From assembly GCA_948144175.1 (NCBI GenBank), contig CANXME010002336.1:124001-188000 (forward strand): DNA of 64,000 nucleotides, written 5' to 3'. The first letter of the stretch is position 1; every line of letters begins with the position of its first letter. Shown here in pieces: positions 54,915 to 64,000 of the stretch. Below the pieces are notes generated by a model. It was given only the letters and a program-made list of their open reading frames with translations, did no database searches and was not told the DNA's origin. Both the position numbers and the translations under genes were made by a program. The stretch comes from Closterium sp. NIES-65 (lineage: Eukaryota > Streptophyta > Zygnematophyceae > Desmidiales > Closteriaceae).

Positions 54915-56438
54915 CTATGCTTCCCCCCACTCCCACGCCTGGTCCTCCCGCAATAGCACATTCAACACTGCTGCTCGCTTGCTGAAGTTGGGCACAAACC
55001 GCCTGTAGTAGCTCAAGAAGCCAAGCACTGCTCTCAGCCCTGACTTTTCCCTCGGCTCCCTCAGTCTGTCCAGGACTTCCACCTTGGCCCGTTGGATCCC
55101 TATCTGTCCCCCTTTCACCTCATACCCTAGGTACTGCACCGTCTGTTCCCCCCATCTGCACTTCTTCGGATGGCAGGTGAGTCCCGCCTCTTCAACCGCC
55201 GCTAGGGTCCGCTCAACATCCTGCAGGTGCTGCTGCTCTGTGGTGCTGAAGATCACCACGTCATCAATGTAGCAGGCTGCGCACTCCACTCCCCGCAGCA
55301 CGCTGTCCATGACCCTCTGGAATACTGCTGATGCGTTCCTCAGTCCAAACGGCATGTACAACCACTCGTACAGCCCGTCCGGCCCATGAAAGGCCGTCTT
55401 CCTAACGTCCTCCTCTCTGATTTTGATCTGGTTGAACCCCTGCCGCAGGTCCAGCGTAGTGAAGAACACCCCCTCTGCCAGTTTGTCAAAGATTTCCTTT
55501 GCCATCGGCATCGGGTACCTGTCTGCTACGGTGATTTTGTTGAGTGCCCTGTAGTCTCCACACATCCTCCTGCACAGCACCTTCCCTGTCAGGTCTCTCC
55601 TGGCTGCCACCACTGTGGGTGTGGCATACTCAAACTCCGATCTCCTAATCAGTCCTGCTTCCAGCAGCTCCTTGATATTCTCCTTGCTGATCTCCTCATC
55701 CCCAGGCGGCATCTTCCTCCTGCGCTGGAACACTGGTTCTGTGCTGCTCAGCTTCAGCTCCATCTCCTTCACCTTGCACCTTCCCAGTTCCTGCATGGTG
55801 AAGGCAAAGCACTTCCTGTGCCTGGCGAGCAGCTCTTGCATGGCCTCCTTTCCCGCCTTGCTCATCGCTTCTCCCACCACCCAGCTCCCCTCCTCCTTCT
55901 CCTGGCAGCTCCATGCACCTCGTGGCTCCGCCTCCATCCTTCCTCTCTCTTCCGCCTGCCCCCAGCTCACGACCGTCTCCCGCCACATCCGCTGAATCAG
56001 CCACCTCATCACGTGGCCATCCATTGTATTCCCCAGAGCCCTCCTCCTGTCCGCTTCACTTGCCCCAGGCGCTGCTGTTGCATCTTCCTCGTATCCCATA
56101 GCCAGCTCCCGCTCCAGTGCTGTGGGCTCCTCCCATCTCCCCTTTTTGTGGTCATACACCATTCCTGGCCCCGGCTTCCCTGCTTCCCACCTGTACCCTG
56201 CTGCCCCGACATACGCCACCAGCGTGGGCAGGGCCCTCCTCTCCTGCCCCACTTGGTTGCACTGCTTGTGCCTGGTGTAGCTCTTGTGACACACTGGTGC
56301 AGGGGTCCGCCCTGGTTCCAGGATGTCCTTCACCTTCCTTTCTGCTGCTCGCCTTACCCCCTCCATCTCTGCCTGCAGGTTCTCGGCAGGGACCACATTC
56401 TGCCAGTACATTCTGAGCCTGTGCGCGTAGGACCCCAT
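54915..56438 (-). pseudogene. Gypsy-C methyltransferase C-part and RT
   Basis: A 507-residue frame starts directly after a TGA at 56439 (arginine in Gypsy-B). It carries methyltransferase motif VIII (AHRLRMYW) and motif X (RALGNTMDGHVMRWL), a linker (RHRKCFAFTMQELGRCKVKE) and a complete RT palm (MCGDYRALNKI; FTTLDLRQGFNQI; MPFGLRNASAVFQRVMD; YIDDVVIFS; FLSYYRRFVPNFSKRA), ending in WEWGEA and TAG where Gypsy-B has glutamine. That methyltransferase and RT share one uninterrupted frame here shows the methyltransferase is part of the polyprotein and not a neighbouring gene. Confidence 0.93.
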
Positions 56439-56927
56439 TCAGGCCGCATCACAGCTCACCCCTTCTCCCAGTTGTCCCCTGGTCCTGTCCCTCACCTGTC
56501 GGATTGGCTCTCTGCTATCCCCCTCCAGGTCCAGGTTCTCCAGCAAGTATGCCACTCTGCCCTGCCTCTCCTGCAGCCACTCCATGATTCGAAACAGATC
56601 CTCCAGCAGCCCCGTCCTATGATCTTCTCCTCCCTTGCCCCTGCCTGCCCACGACACCCCTTGGCATTCCCACCCTGCCACCAGCAGATCCACCTGCCCC
56701 CAGCTCGCTACTTCGGCCTCGCCTATGTCCTTCACATCGTGAGTCGTCCCCCCCATTGCCTTGCTGATCACCTCCTCACTCAGCAGGTCCGGGAATTCCG
56801 CTTGCAGCTTCTTGGCATGGTGCTCCGCCATCCTCCTTACCCTGGGTTCCTTCTCTACATATGTCCATCTCTTCACTGCTATCCCATTCCTCACCACTGC
56901 TGACAGCTCTGCCCCTATCCCCCCAAA
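56439..56927 (-). pseudogene. Gypsy-C methyltransferase N-part with motif I and catalytic cysteine
   Basis: Immediately after a TAA (56928-56930) the minus strand reads FGGIGAELSAVV (motif I, AdoMet binding, 56904-56927), then KRWTYVEKEP, THDVKDIGEAE, motif IV VAGWECQGVS with the catalytic cysteine codon at 56664-56666, and motif VI LLENLD. It is in frame with protease upstream and with motif VIII, motif X and RT downstream; only the TAA and the TGA at 56439 interrupt. With Gypsy-B this defines a methyltransferase of roughly 330 residues lacking long accessory domains. The predicted role, methylating element or host DNA, is inference. Confidence 0.9.
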
Positions 56928-57506
56928 TTACTCCACCAGGTGGATGGGCTGTTGCCAATCACTCTGCTGTTGCCGCTTGTCCATCCTCTTCATTCTAGGC
57001 GCTCCTCCCCTCCCCGGCAGCCCTCCCTGCTCCCCTGGCAGCCGCTCCCCCATGGCCTGGTATGCTCTCTTCGGCTCCACCTTCACGAATCGCACTGGCA
57101 GTTCTCCTAGCGGCCCCTCCCTTTTCCAGTATCTGGTCCTAAACTCCACCCTCTCCATCCAAGTGCAGATGGTCATTCCTACCGCATACACCAGCTCGGT
57201 GCCCACCACCACATCGAAGTCCTCTGACTCGGAAATCCCACACTTCATGCAGATTTTGGTTTGATGTGTCCCCCCCGGTAGCACCGTCACTTCTATGGGC
57301 GTCCGTGTGCATGGCATCCATTTCGGCTCCCCCCCTTCCGCTGTCATCACCAACATCCCCTTGGCCACGTGCCTCTCTGGAGCCAGCAGTCCTAGCCTCT
57401 CAGCCATCCCTCTGCCCAACATCACGCTCTGTGCCCCCGTATCTATGATGGCTGTCGTTACTTTCACTCCCTCCACTTCCATGGCTCCCTTTTCAAGCAG
57501 TAGCAC
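56928..57506 (-). pseudogene. Gypsy-C aspartic protease
   Basis: Minus strand frame with the intact retropepsin active site TTAIIDTGAQSVMLGRGM and the FDVVVGTELVYAVGM block, then a basic, proline-rich linker ending DWQQPIHLVE and TAA one codon before methyltransferase motif I. A 4-bp deletion and a TAA near 57557-57600 disconnect it from gag. It would process the polyprotein. Confidence 0.9.
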
Positions 57507-57586
57507 CGAGGTCCGGCATGCCAGCCTCTCTTGGGGGTGGCGTGCGGGGGCTGGCTCTTAGGCCGGCTCTGATGGCGCTTCTCCCC

Positions 57587-59362
57587 TCACCTGCTCCTTC
57601 CTTGCTCTCGCCTGCCATCTCTTTCCCCACTTCTCAGCCCCATCTCCTCTCTCCCCCTCCATGCCATGAGAGCACACTGCACGTCCTGCTCCACCTCCTC
57701 TCCCCCCCCTTCTTCCGCGTACATTCCTGCCTCCGCCTCCCCCTTCAGCCCTGTTGCCCTCAGCTGTGCCTGCAACGTGTTAATCTGCCGCTGCAGCTCC
57801 TCTGAATGCCTCCCACTCCCCCCTTCCCTCTGGTAGCAATCCTTCGCCTCATGTCCCTGCCTTTTGCAGATTTCACACTGGGCTGCATCCGGGCATTCCC
57901 GCTTCCTATGCCCCGGCTTCCCGCACCCATCACAGTTTTTGCAGTCCCTGCGCAGATGGCCCGGCTGTCCACACCTGTAGCATGTCTTGGTATCCGCCCC
58001 AGTCTCCCCTCGTCCCTCTGTTCTCCGTCCTCCTCCCGGTATTATGGCCGCCGCCGACGTTGGCCGCCTACTCCTCTCTGCTGGCCTGGGGAGATATGCC
58101 TCGAATTTCCTTTGCGCGAGCTCCACCCTCTCCGCCAAGGCGAACACCTCCTCCAGGCTTGCATCCGCTCCGAGCTCATACACCCTCATCCTCAGCCCCC
58201 CTCCTAAGGCCTCGTCCAAGCCCCCCAGGAACTTGCTGACGAGAAGGCTGCTGTCCGTGCATCTCACGTCCTCTGCCACATTTATCAGCCGGTTGTAATA
58301 GGTCAGCAATGATTCAGTCCTGCCCCTGCTGAATTCCTGGAACTCCCTTATGCGCTCGGCCGTGTGCCCTGGGAATTGCCGCTGCAGCCTCTCCAGGAAT
58401 GCCTCGGTGGGGTCCTCGCCGTACCTCCCCGCCCTCCACAGCAGTTCCTCCATCCTCATACGGTATAGCGTCTCGGCCTCTCCCTCGAGCGTATTCGGCA
58501 GGCTCAGAAAGAAGTCCACTGGATCCATGTGGTGCTGGTCGCAGCGGTACCGCACATTCCCCACCTGCATGAGGTAGTTCTTGAGGGCCGGTCCTGCACG
58601 CTGGTCAGCTAAGAATCTGGCGGGCACCTCCACCCGTGGGGCGCCGTTGCTGTCCCCACGCCCCTCTCCCCATGCCTCGCTGGCCCCTTCCTTCCGACTC
58701 CTCTCTGTTCCCCTCACCCGTGCTCTCTGCATGCCCTCTCTAGCTTCCCGCGCCCGCTCTGCCCCTTGCACCAGAGTTCTGCCTTCCGTTCTTCTCTTTT
58801 GGCGGCTCCCGCCTGCCTCGTACCGCCTCTCCCTCGATTCTCCTCGCCCCTCTGTCCGTCCCCACTGCACCGTCGGCGGTCCGTGCACCTCCCGCTCCTC
58901 CCATCTGCTCATCTCACGCTGCAGCTGCCTCTCTGGCGATGGTGACCAGGCGTCCAGGTGCTCACTCCAAGTGCGCGGCTGACGCCACGGTGACCGCTCC
59001 CCCGCGTACTTCTCCCTGCGCGTGTGTTGTCCGTCCGGCGAGCGGGACCAGCTGCTGTCTCTCCGCTCCCTCTGCCTAGTCCGGCCTGGCGAGCGTATGG
59101 TGCTGCTGCGTCCCCCTTGCTGCTGACCGTGCCACTTCGGCGGCGTTGTTTCCGTCTCTCGCCCCCTCTCCCCGCGCAGCTGCTGCCGTACTGCCGAATG
59201 CGAAGCGCCGCCACTCCACTCTCCCTGCTCCTGGTACTCGCCGCACGGGCGGAACTCGCCCACGCGCCCTCCCCTGAGGCGCCGCTCCCTCCCTGCCGAG
59301 CGGGACCGCTCCTCCTTTCCCTTGCCACGCGAATTTGGCGCCTGCCACGCTCGATGGCTCAT
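57587..59362 (-). pseudogene. Gypsy-C gag with three CCHC zinc knuckles
   Basis: The longest gag frame in the window, 591 residues, begins MSHRAWQAPNSRG after a CAG to TAG stop that splits off the N-terminus. An arginine/glutamate-rich region (to ~58640) precedes the capsid-type domain (NYLMQVGNVRYRCDQHHMD; LERLQRQFPGH; LLTYYNRLINVAEDV; SKFLGGLDEALG; ELGADASLEEVFALAERVE) and the knuckles CYRCGQPGHLRRDC, CDGCGKPGHRKREC and CEICKRQGHEAKDC (~57980-57830). A GAAG deletion near 57590 shifts the frame before protease, giving the false end GRSR. Gag packages the element RNA. Confidence 0.92.
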
Positions 59363-59380
59363 CTCTGGCCCGCCCAGCTT

Positions 59381-59938
59381 CTACCGTCCGGAGCTCTCCG
59401 TGCGCCGCCCTTCCTCGTAGGGATCGTCTCGACCGCGCGATCTCAGTGGCGGAGCCTCTAATTCCGCGACCGCCACCGGGCTCGTCTCCGCTTGCGCCTC
59501 CGCCGGCTCGGTTTCCGCATCGCCCGTTCCTCCTGTTTGCGCCTCATTCGCCCCTTCTATACCTGCCTCCTCGTCTGACCGTTCCGATCCTTCTTCCTTG
59601 TCCTCCACGCCCTGCTCCGGCGTCTCTTCTCGAACCGCATTGTGCGGCGAGTTCACTCCGTGAGCGACGCTGCCGCCGCTCCCTCCTTGTCCGCGAGACT
59701 GCTCGCCGAACGCCAACCACCGCCCTCTCTCGTCGCAACGTCGTCCGCGCTCCTCCGGGGAGCGGAACACCCTTCCGCCGCGGTGGTTTCCGCCCTCCGC
59801 GCCAGGTCCACGTCCGCTCTCCTGGAGCCACGCATCTCGATCCGCGCGTTCGGCGTGTCCTTCGTCATTCGTTCGAGCATCAGCTACTCCACCGTCCCTC
59901 ACGACAGGGACCCGATCGGCGCGAAGGCGGGATGGCAC
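59381..59938 (-). pseudogene. Gypsy-C gag N-terminal region
   Basis: A 185-residue minus-strand frame without a clear ATG near its start. It is charged and low in complexity (EERGRRCDERGR; EDKEEGSERSDEEAG; GTGDAETEPAEAQAETSP) and ends at TAG 59381 where Gypsy-B has CAG. It is in frame with the main gag 19 bases downstream, so it is gag N-terminus. No domain is recognised. Confidence 0.7.
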
Positions 59939-60102
59939 GGCGATCGCTCCATGGATCGCCCACGCGCTCGTGACAGCTCTCGGCGCTCCCGTTCCTCCTC
60001 CCGTCGGCTATACGCCCTACCCCAGCGCAGCTCGTATTGATCCGACTTGTTCGCGCTAGGAAGTTACAGTCCTAGCCCCCGTGTCCGCCTTTCTCGCTAA
60101 TA
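59939..60102 (-). promoter_or_regulatory. Gypsy-C leader with candidate self-priming site
   Basis: The first 14 bases after the LTR on the minus strand (60102-60089) are TATTAGCGAGAAAG, an exact complement of CTTTCTCGCTAATA inside both Gypsy-C LTRs (plus coordinates 60199-60212 and 52712-52725). The rest of the leader contains GACACGGGGGCTAGGAC, shared with Gypsy-B. Confidence 0.65.
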
Positions 60103-60521
60103 TAAAAGAGCCTGATCTCTCACCCCGTAGGTTCCCTATTAGTGTCGTGCTGTCGTGTGCTAGAGCCTGAGACAATCAGTTTCACTAGTGCAAGGGAATA
60201 TTAGCGAGAAAGCATCGATGGGTTGGAGGTGAGTGACCTTACCCCACCCCTGGCTGCACATTTCCAAAATGTGCGGCTCGGGGTTGGGGTTCGTTGGTTT
60301 CACATTTCGCCTTCCGGATTCTTTCCCCCTTTTTATCTCAACCGCTCTTATCCTGTTTCCCCCCTTCTACACCCTCGCTCCTAACAGTAACTTTACTACA
60401 TCCTACACCTATTACCTATATTCATATTCCTATCTCATCTTCCTATGGACTTAGGATAAAACCCACACTCCACCATCATTGTACTGTTATTGCATATGCA
60501 TTAAGTGCATATGCGGTGACA
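60103..60521 (-). repeat. Gypsy-C 5' LTR
   Basis: 419 bp, minus strand TGTCACCGCATATGC to GGCTCTTTTA. It keeps the GCATATGCA/TGCATATGC palindrome. SAT3 abuts its outer end directly. Confidence 0.92.
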
Positions 60522-63500
60522 ATGGACCGGTTGGACCAACACTGGCATGTTGGTCCAATGGACCGGTTGGACCAACAGGTCAGTTGGTCTAATGGACCGG
60601 CTGGGCTAACAGGCTTGTTGGTCAAATTGACCGGCTCGACCAACTGACCTATTGGTCCAATGGAGCAGTTGGACCAACTGGCCTCTTGGTCCAATGGACC
60701 AGGAGGACCAACTGGCCTGTTCGTCCATAGGACCGGTTGGACCAACAGGCTTGTTGGTGCAATGGACCGGTTGGACCAACTGGCGTGTTGGTCCAATGGA
60801 CCGGTTGGACCAACTGGCCTGTTGGTGCAATGGATCGGTTGGACCAACAGGCATGTTGGTCCAATGGACCGGTTAGACCAACATTGGCATGCTGGTCCAA
60901 TGGAGTGGTTGGACCAACAGGCCTTTTGGTACAATGGACCGGCTGGACCAACTCGCCTATTGGTCCAATGGAACGGCTGGACCAACTGGCCTATTGCTCC
61001 ATTAGACCGGTTGGAACAAGTGGCCTATTGGTGCAATGGACCGGTTGGACCAACTAGCATTTTAGTCCGATGGAACAGTTGGACCAACACTGGCAAGTTG
61101 GTCCAATGGATCGGTTGGACCAATAGGCTGATTGGTCTAATGGACCAGCTCGGCTAACAGGCTTGTTGGTCAAATTGACCGGCTGGACCAACTTGCCTGT
61201 TGGTCCAATAGACTGGTAGGACCAATTGGCCTGTTGGTCCATAGGTTTGGTTGGACCAACAGGCTTGTTGGTGTAATGGACCAGTTGGACCAACTGACGT
61301 GTTGGTCCAATGGACCGGTTGGACGAACAGTGGCATGTTGATCCAATGGACCGGTTGGACCAACTAGCCTTTAGGACCAATGTACCAGCACGACCAATTG
61401 GCCTGTTGGTCCATTGGACCGGTTGGACCAACTAGCTTGTTGGTGCAATGGATCGGTTGGACCAACTGGCATGTTGGTCCAATGGACCGGTTGGACCAAC
61501 ACTGGCATGCTGGTCCGATGGACCAGTTGGACCAGCAGGCTTGTTTGTCCAATGGACCGGCTGGACCAACTGGCCTATTGGTTCAATGGACCGGCTGGAC
61601 CAACGGGCCTATTGATCCATTGGACCGGTTGGACCAACTAGCATTTTGGTCCAATGGACCAAATGGACCAACACTGGCATTTTGGTCCAATGGACCGGTT
61701 GGACCAACAGGCCGGTTCGTCCAATGGACCGGTTGGGCTAACAGGCTTGTTGGTCAAATTGACCGGCTGGATCAAGTGGCCTGTTGGTTTGATGGAGCAG
61801 TTGGACCAACTTGCTTCTTGGTCCATTAGACCAGCAGGACCAACTAGCCTGTTGGTCCATAGGACTGGTTAGACCAACAGGCTTGTTGGTGAAATGGACC
61901 AGGTTGACCAACTGGCGTGTTGGTCCAATGGACCGGTTGGACCAACACTGGCATGTTGGTCCAATGGACCGGTAGGACCAACAAGCCGGTTGGTCCAATG
62001 GACCGGCTGGGCTAACAGGCTTGTTGGTCAATTTGACCGGCTGGACCAACTGGCGTGTTGGTCCAGTGGAGCAGTTGGACCAAATGGCCTCTTGGTCCAA
62101 TGGACCGGTAGGACCAACTGGCCTATTGGTCCAATGGACTGGTTGGACCTACTGGCCTGTCGGTCCATAGGACCGGTTGGACCAACAGGCTTGTTGGTGC
62201 AATGGACAGGTTGGACCAACTAGCGTGTTGGTCCAATGGACCTGTTGGACCAACTGGCCTATTGGTCCAATGGACCCGCTAGACCAACTGGCATGTTGGT
62301 CCAATGGACCGGGTGGACCAACATGCCTTTTGGTCCAATGGACCTGTTGAACGAATTGGCCTGTTGGTCCAATCGACCGGCTGGACCAACTGGCATGTTG
62401 GTCAAATGGACTGGTTGGACCAACAGGCCGGTTGGTCCAATGGACCGGCTTGACCAACTGGCCTGTTGGTCCTATGGAGCGGTTGGACCAACTAACCTCT
62501 TGTTCTAATGGACCGGCTGGACCAACAAGCCTATTGGTCCATTGGATAGGTTAGAGCTACTAGCCTGTTGGTGCAATGGACCGGTTGGACCAACTGGCCT
62601 GTTGGTCCAATGGAACGGTTGGACCAACACTGGCATGTTGGTCCAACGGACCGGTTGGACCAACAGGCATGTTGGTCCAATGGACCGGCTGGACCAACAA
62701 GCCGTTTGGTCAAATGGACTGGTCGGACCGAAAGGCCTGTTGGTCGAATGGATCAGCTGGACCAACATGCCTATTGGTCCAATGGACCGCTTGGACCAAC
62801 TGGCCTATTGATCCATTGGACTTGTTGGACCACCTGGCCTATTGGTGTAAGGGACCGGTTGGACCAACTAGCTTTTTGGTCCAATGGACCGGTTGGACCA
62901 ACACTAGCATGTTGGTCCAATGGACCAGCTGGACTAACAAGCTTGTTGGTCAAATGGACCGGCTGGACCAACTGTCCTGTTGGTCCAATGGACCGGTTGG
63001 ACCAACTTGCTTGTTGGTTCATTGGACCGGTTGGACAAACAGGCCGGTTGGTCCAATGGACCGACTGGACCAACTGGCCTGTTGGTCCAATGGACCGGCT
63101 GGACCAACCGGCCTTTTGGTCCAATGGACCGATTGGACCAACTGGCCTTTTGGTCCAATGGACCGGCTGGACCAACTGGACTGTTGGTCCAATGGACCGG
63201 TTGGACCAACAGGCCGTTTGGTCAAATGGACCGGCTAGACCAAGTGGCATGTTGGTCCAATGCTTTGGCTGGACCAACTGGCATGTTGGTCCAATTGACC
63301 GGCAGGACCAACTTGCCTGTTGGTCCAATGCACCGCTTGGACCAACTAGCCTATTGATCCATTGGACCAGTTGGACCAACCGGCCTATTGGTGCAATGGA
63401 CCGGTTGGACCAAGTAGCATTTTGGTCCAATGGACCGGTTGGACCAACACTGGCATGTCGGTCCAATGGACCGGTTGGACCAACAGGCCGGTTGGTCCAA

Positions 63501-64000
63501 TGGACTAGCAAGACTAACAAGCTTGTTGGTCAAATGGACCGGCTGGACTAATAGGCTTGTTGGTCAAATGGACCGGCTGGACCAACTAGCGTTTTGGTCC
63601 AATCGACCGGTTGGACCAACTGACGTTTTTGTCCAATGGACCGGCTGGACCAACTGGCCTGTTGGTCCAATGGACCGGTTGGACCAACTGGCCTCTTGGT
63701 CCAATGGCTCGGCATGAGCAACTGGCCTGTTGGTCCATTGGACCGGTTGGACCAACCAGCCTGTTGATCCATTGGACCAGTTGGACCAACTGGCCTATTG
63801 GTGCAATGGACTGGCTAGACCAACTAGCATTTTGGTCCAATGGACCAGTTGGACCAACACTGGCATGTTGGTCCAATGGACCGGTTGGTCCAATGGACCA
63901 GCAAGACTAACAGGCTTGTTGGTCAAATGGACCGGCTGGACAAATAGGCTTGTTGGTCAAATGGATCGGTTGGACCAACAGGCATGTTGGTCCAATGGAC
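60522..64000. repeat. Satellite SAT3, ~100 monomers, continuing past the window
   Basis: Same 34-36-bp hairpin monomer as SAT1 and SAT2. The 36-bp ACACTGGCATG variant recurs at spacings near multiples of 136-138 bp (for example 60538, 61082, 61497, 62629, 63446, 63854), hinting at a four-monomer higher-order unit. The array touches the Gypsy-C 5' LTR with no spacer. No other feature was seen in it. Confidence 0.95.

Larger units (their letters stand above)
52616..60521 (-). mobile_element. Gypsy-C: second DNMT-bearing Gypsy element, convergent with Gypsy-B
   Basis: It has the same family and order as Gypsy-B, on the minus strand. LTRs are 60103-60521 (5') and 52616-53023 (3'), with about 7 mismatches over ~408 bp by eye plus an 11-bp deletion in the 3' LTR, so younger than Gypsy-B. 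The flanks (SAT3 ...GGTCCAT; AGTGGG) are not a target duplication. Protease, methyltransferase and RT lie in one frame interrupted by three stops. Confidence 0.93.

Overview
This 64 kb window contains only repetitive DNA: two families of decayed LTR retrotransposons and a satellite that is physically tied to one of them. I found no host gene, no rRNA and no intact tRNA gene. The organism is a eukaryote, most likely a streptophyte (plant or charophyte alga). The Copia primer-binding site reads TGGTATCAGAGC, the complement of the 3' end of plant-type initiator tRNA-Met, and the Copia LTRs carry plant MYB-like ACCAACC/ACCTACC boxes. DNA-methyltransferase-bearing Gypsy elements, as seen here, have been described in charophytes; a charophyte such as a Klebsormidium or Chara relative is a guess, not a result.

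Region 1-35.35 kb is a mosaic of one Ty1/Copia family (here Copia-A): LTRs of about 1.09 kb with TGTTGG...CCAACA termini, order gag - CCHC - protease - GAG-preintegrase - integrase - RT - RNase H. Only 16749-24650 keeps both LTRs, and a solo LTR with a GAGGG target duplication is nested inside its pol. The remaining copies are truncated, inverted and inserted into each other. A fragment of a second Copia family (15879-16748), a permuted tRNA-like/SINE-like insertion (24654-24873) and an inverted pair of foreign 210-bp segments (32211-32420 and 35351-35560) are embedded.

Region 35.35-64 kb has a very different plan: unassigned DNA, a Gypsy integrase fragment, satellite SAT1, Gypsy-B (+ strand, 38539-46413), SAT2 (46561-52468), Gypsy-C (- strand, 52616-60521), then SAT3 to the window end. 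Gypsy-B and Gypsy-C converge on SAT2 with mirror-image flanks (3' UTR module - LTR - 3' UTR module). The satellite monomer is 34-36 bp, is a perfect 10-bp-stem hairpin, and its consensus has no stop codon in any of six frames, so the many long open frames there are artefacts.

The most notable content is in Gypsy-B/C. Their polyprotein has a C5-cytosine DNA methyltransferase domain between protease and reverse transcriptase (motifs I, IV, VI, VIII and X are recognisable between the two copies). They lack a tRNA-type primer-binding site. Instead the 14 nt directly after the 5' LTR are complementary to a site inside the LTR, and two base pairs co-vary between the two copies, which suggests Tf1-like self-priming. 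All coding regions carry stops or frameshifts, so each copy is defective by itself.
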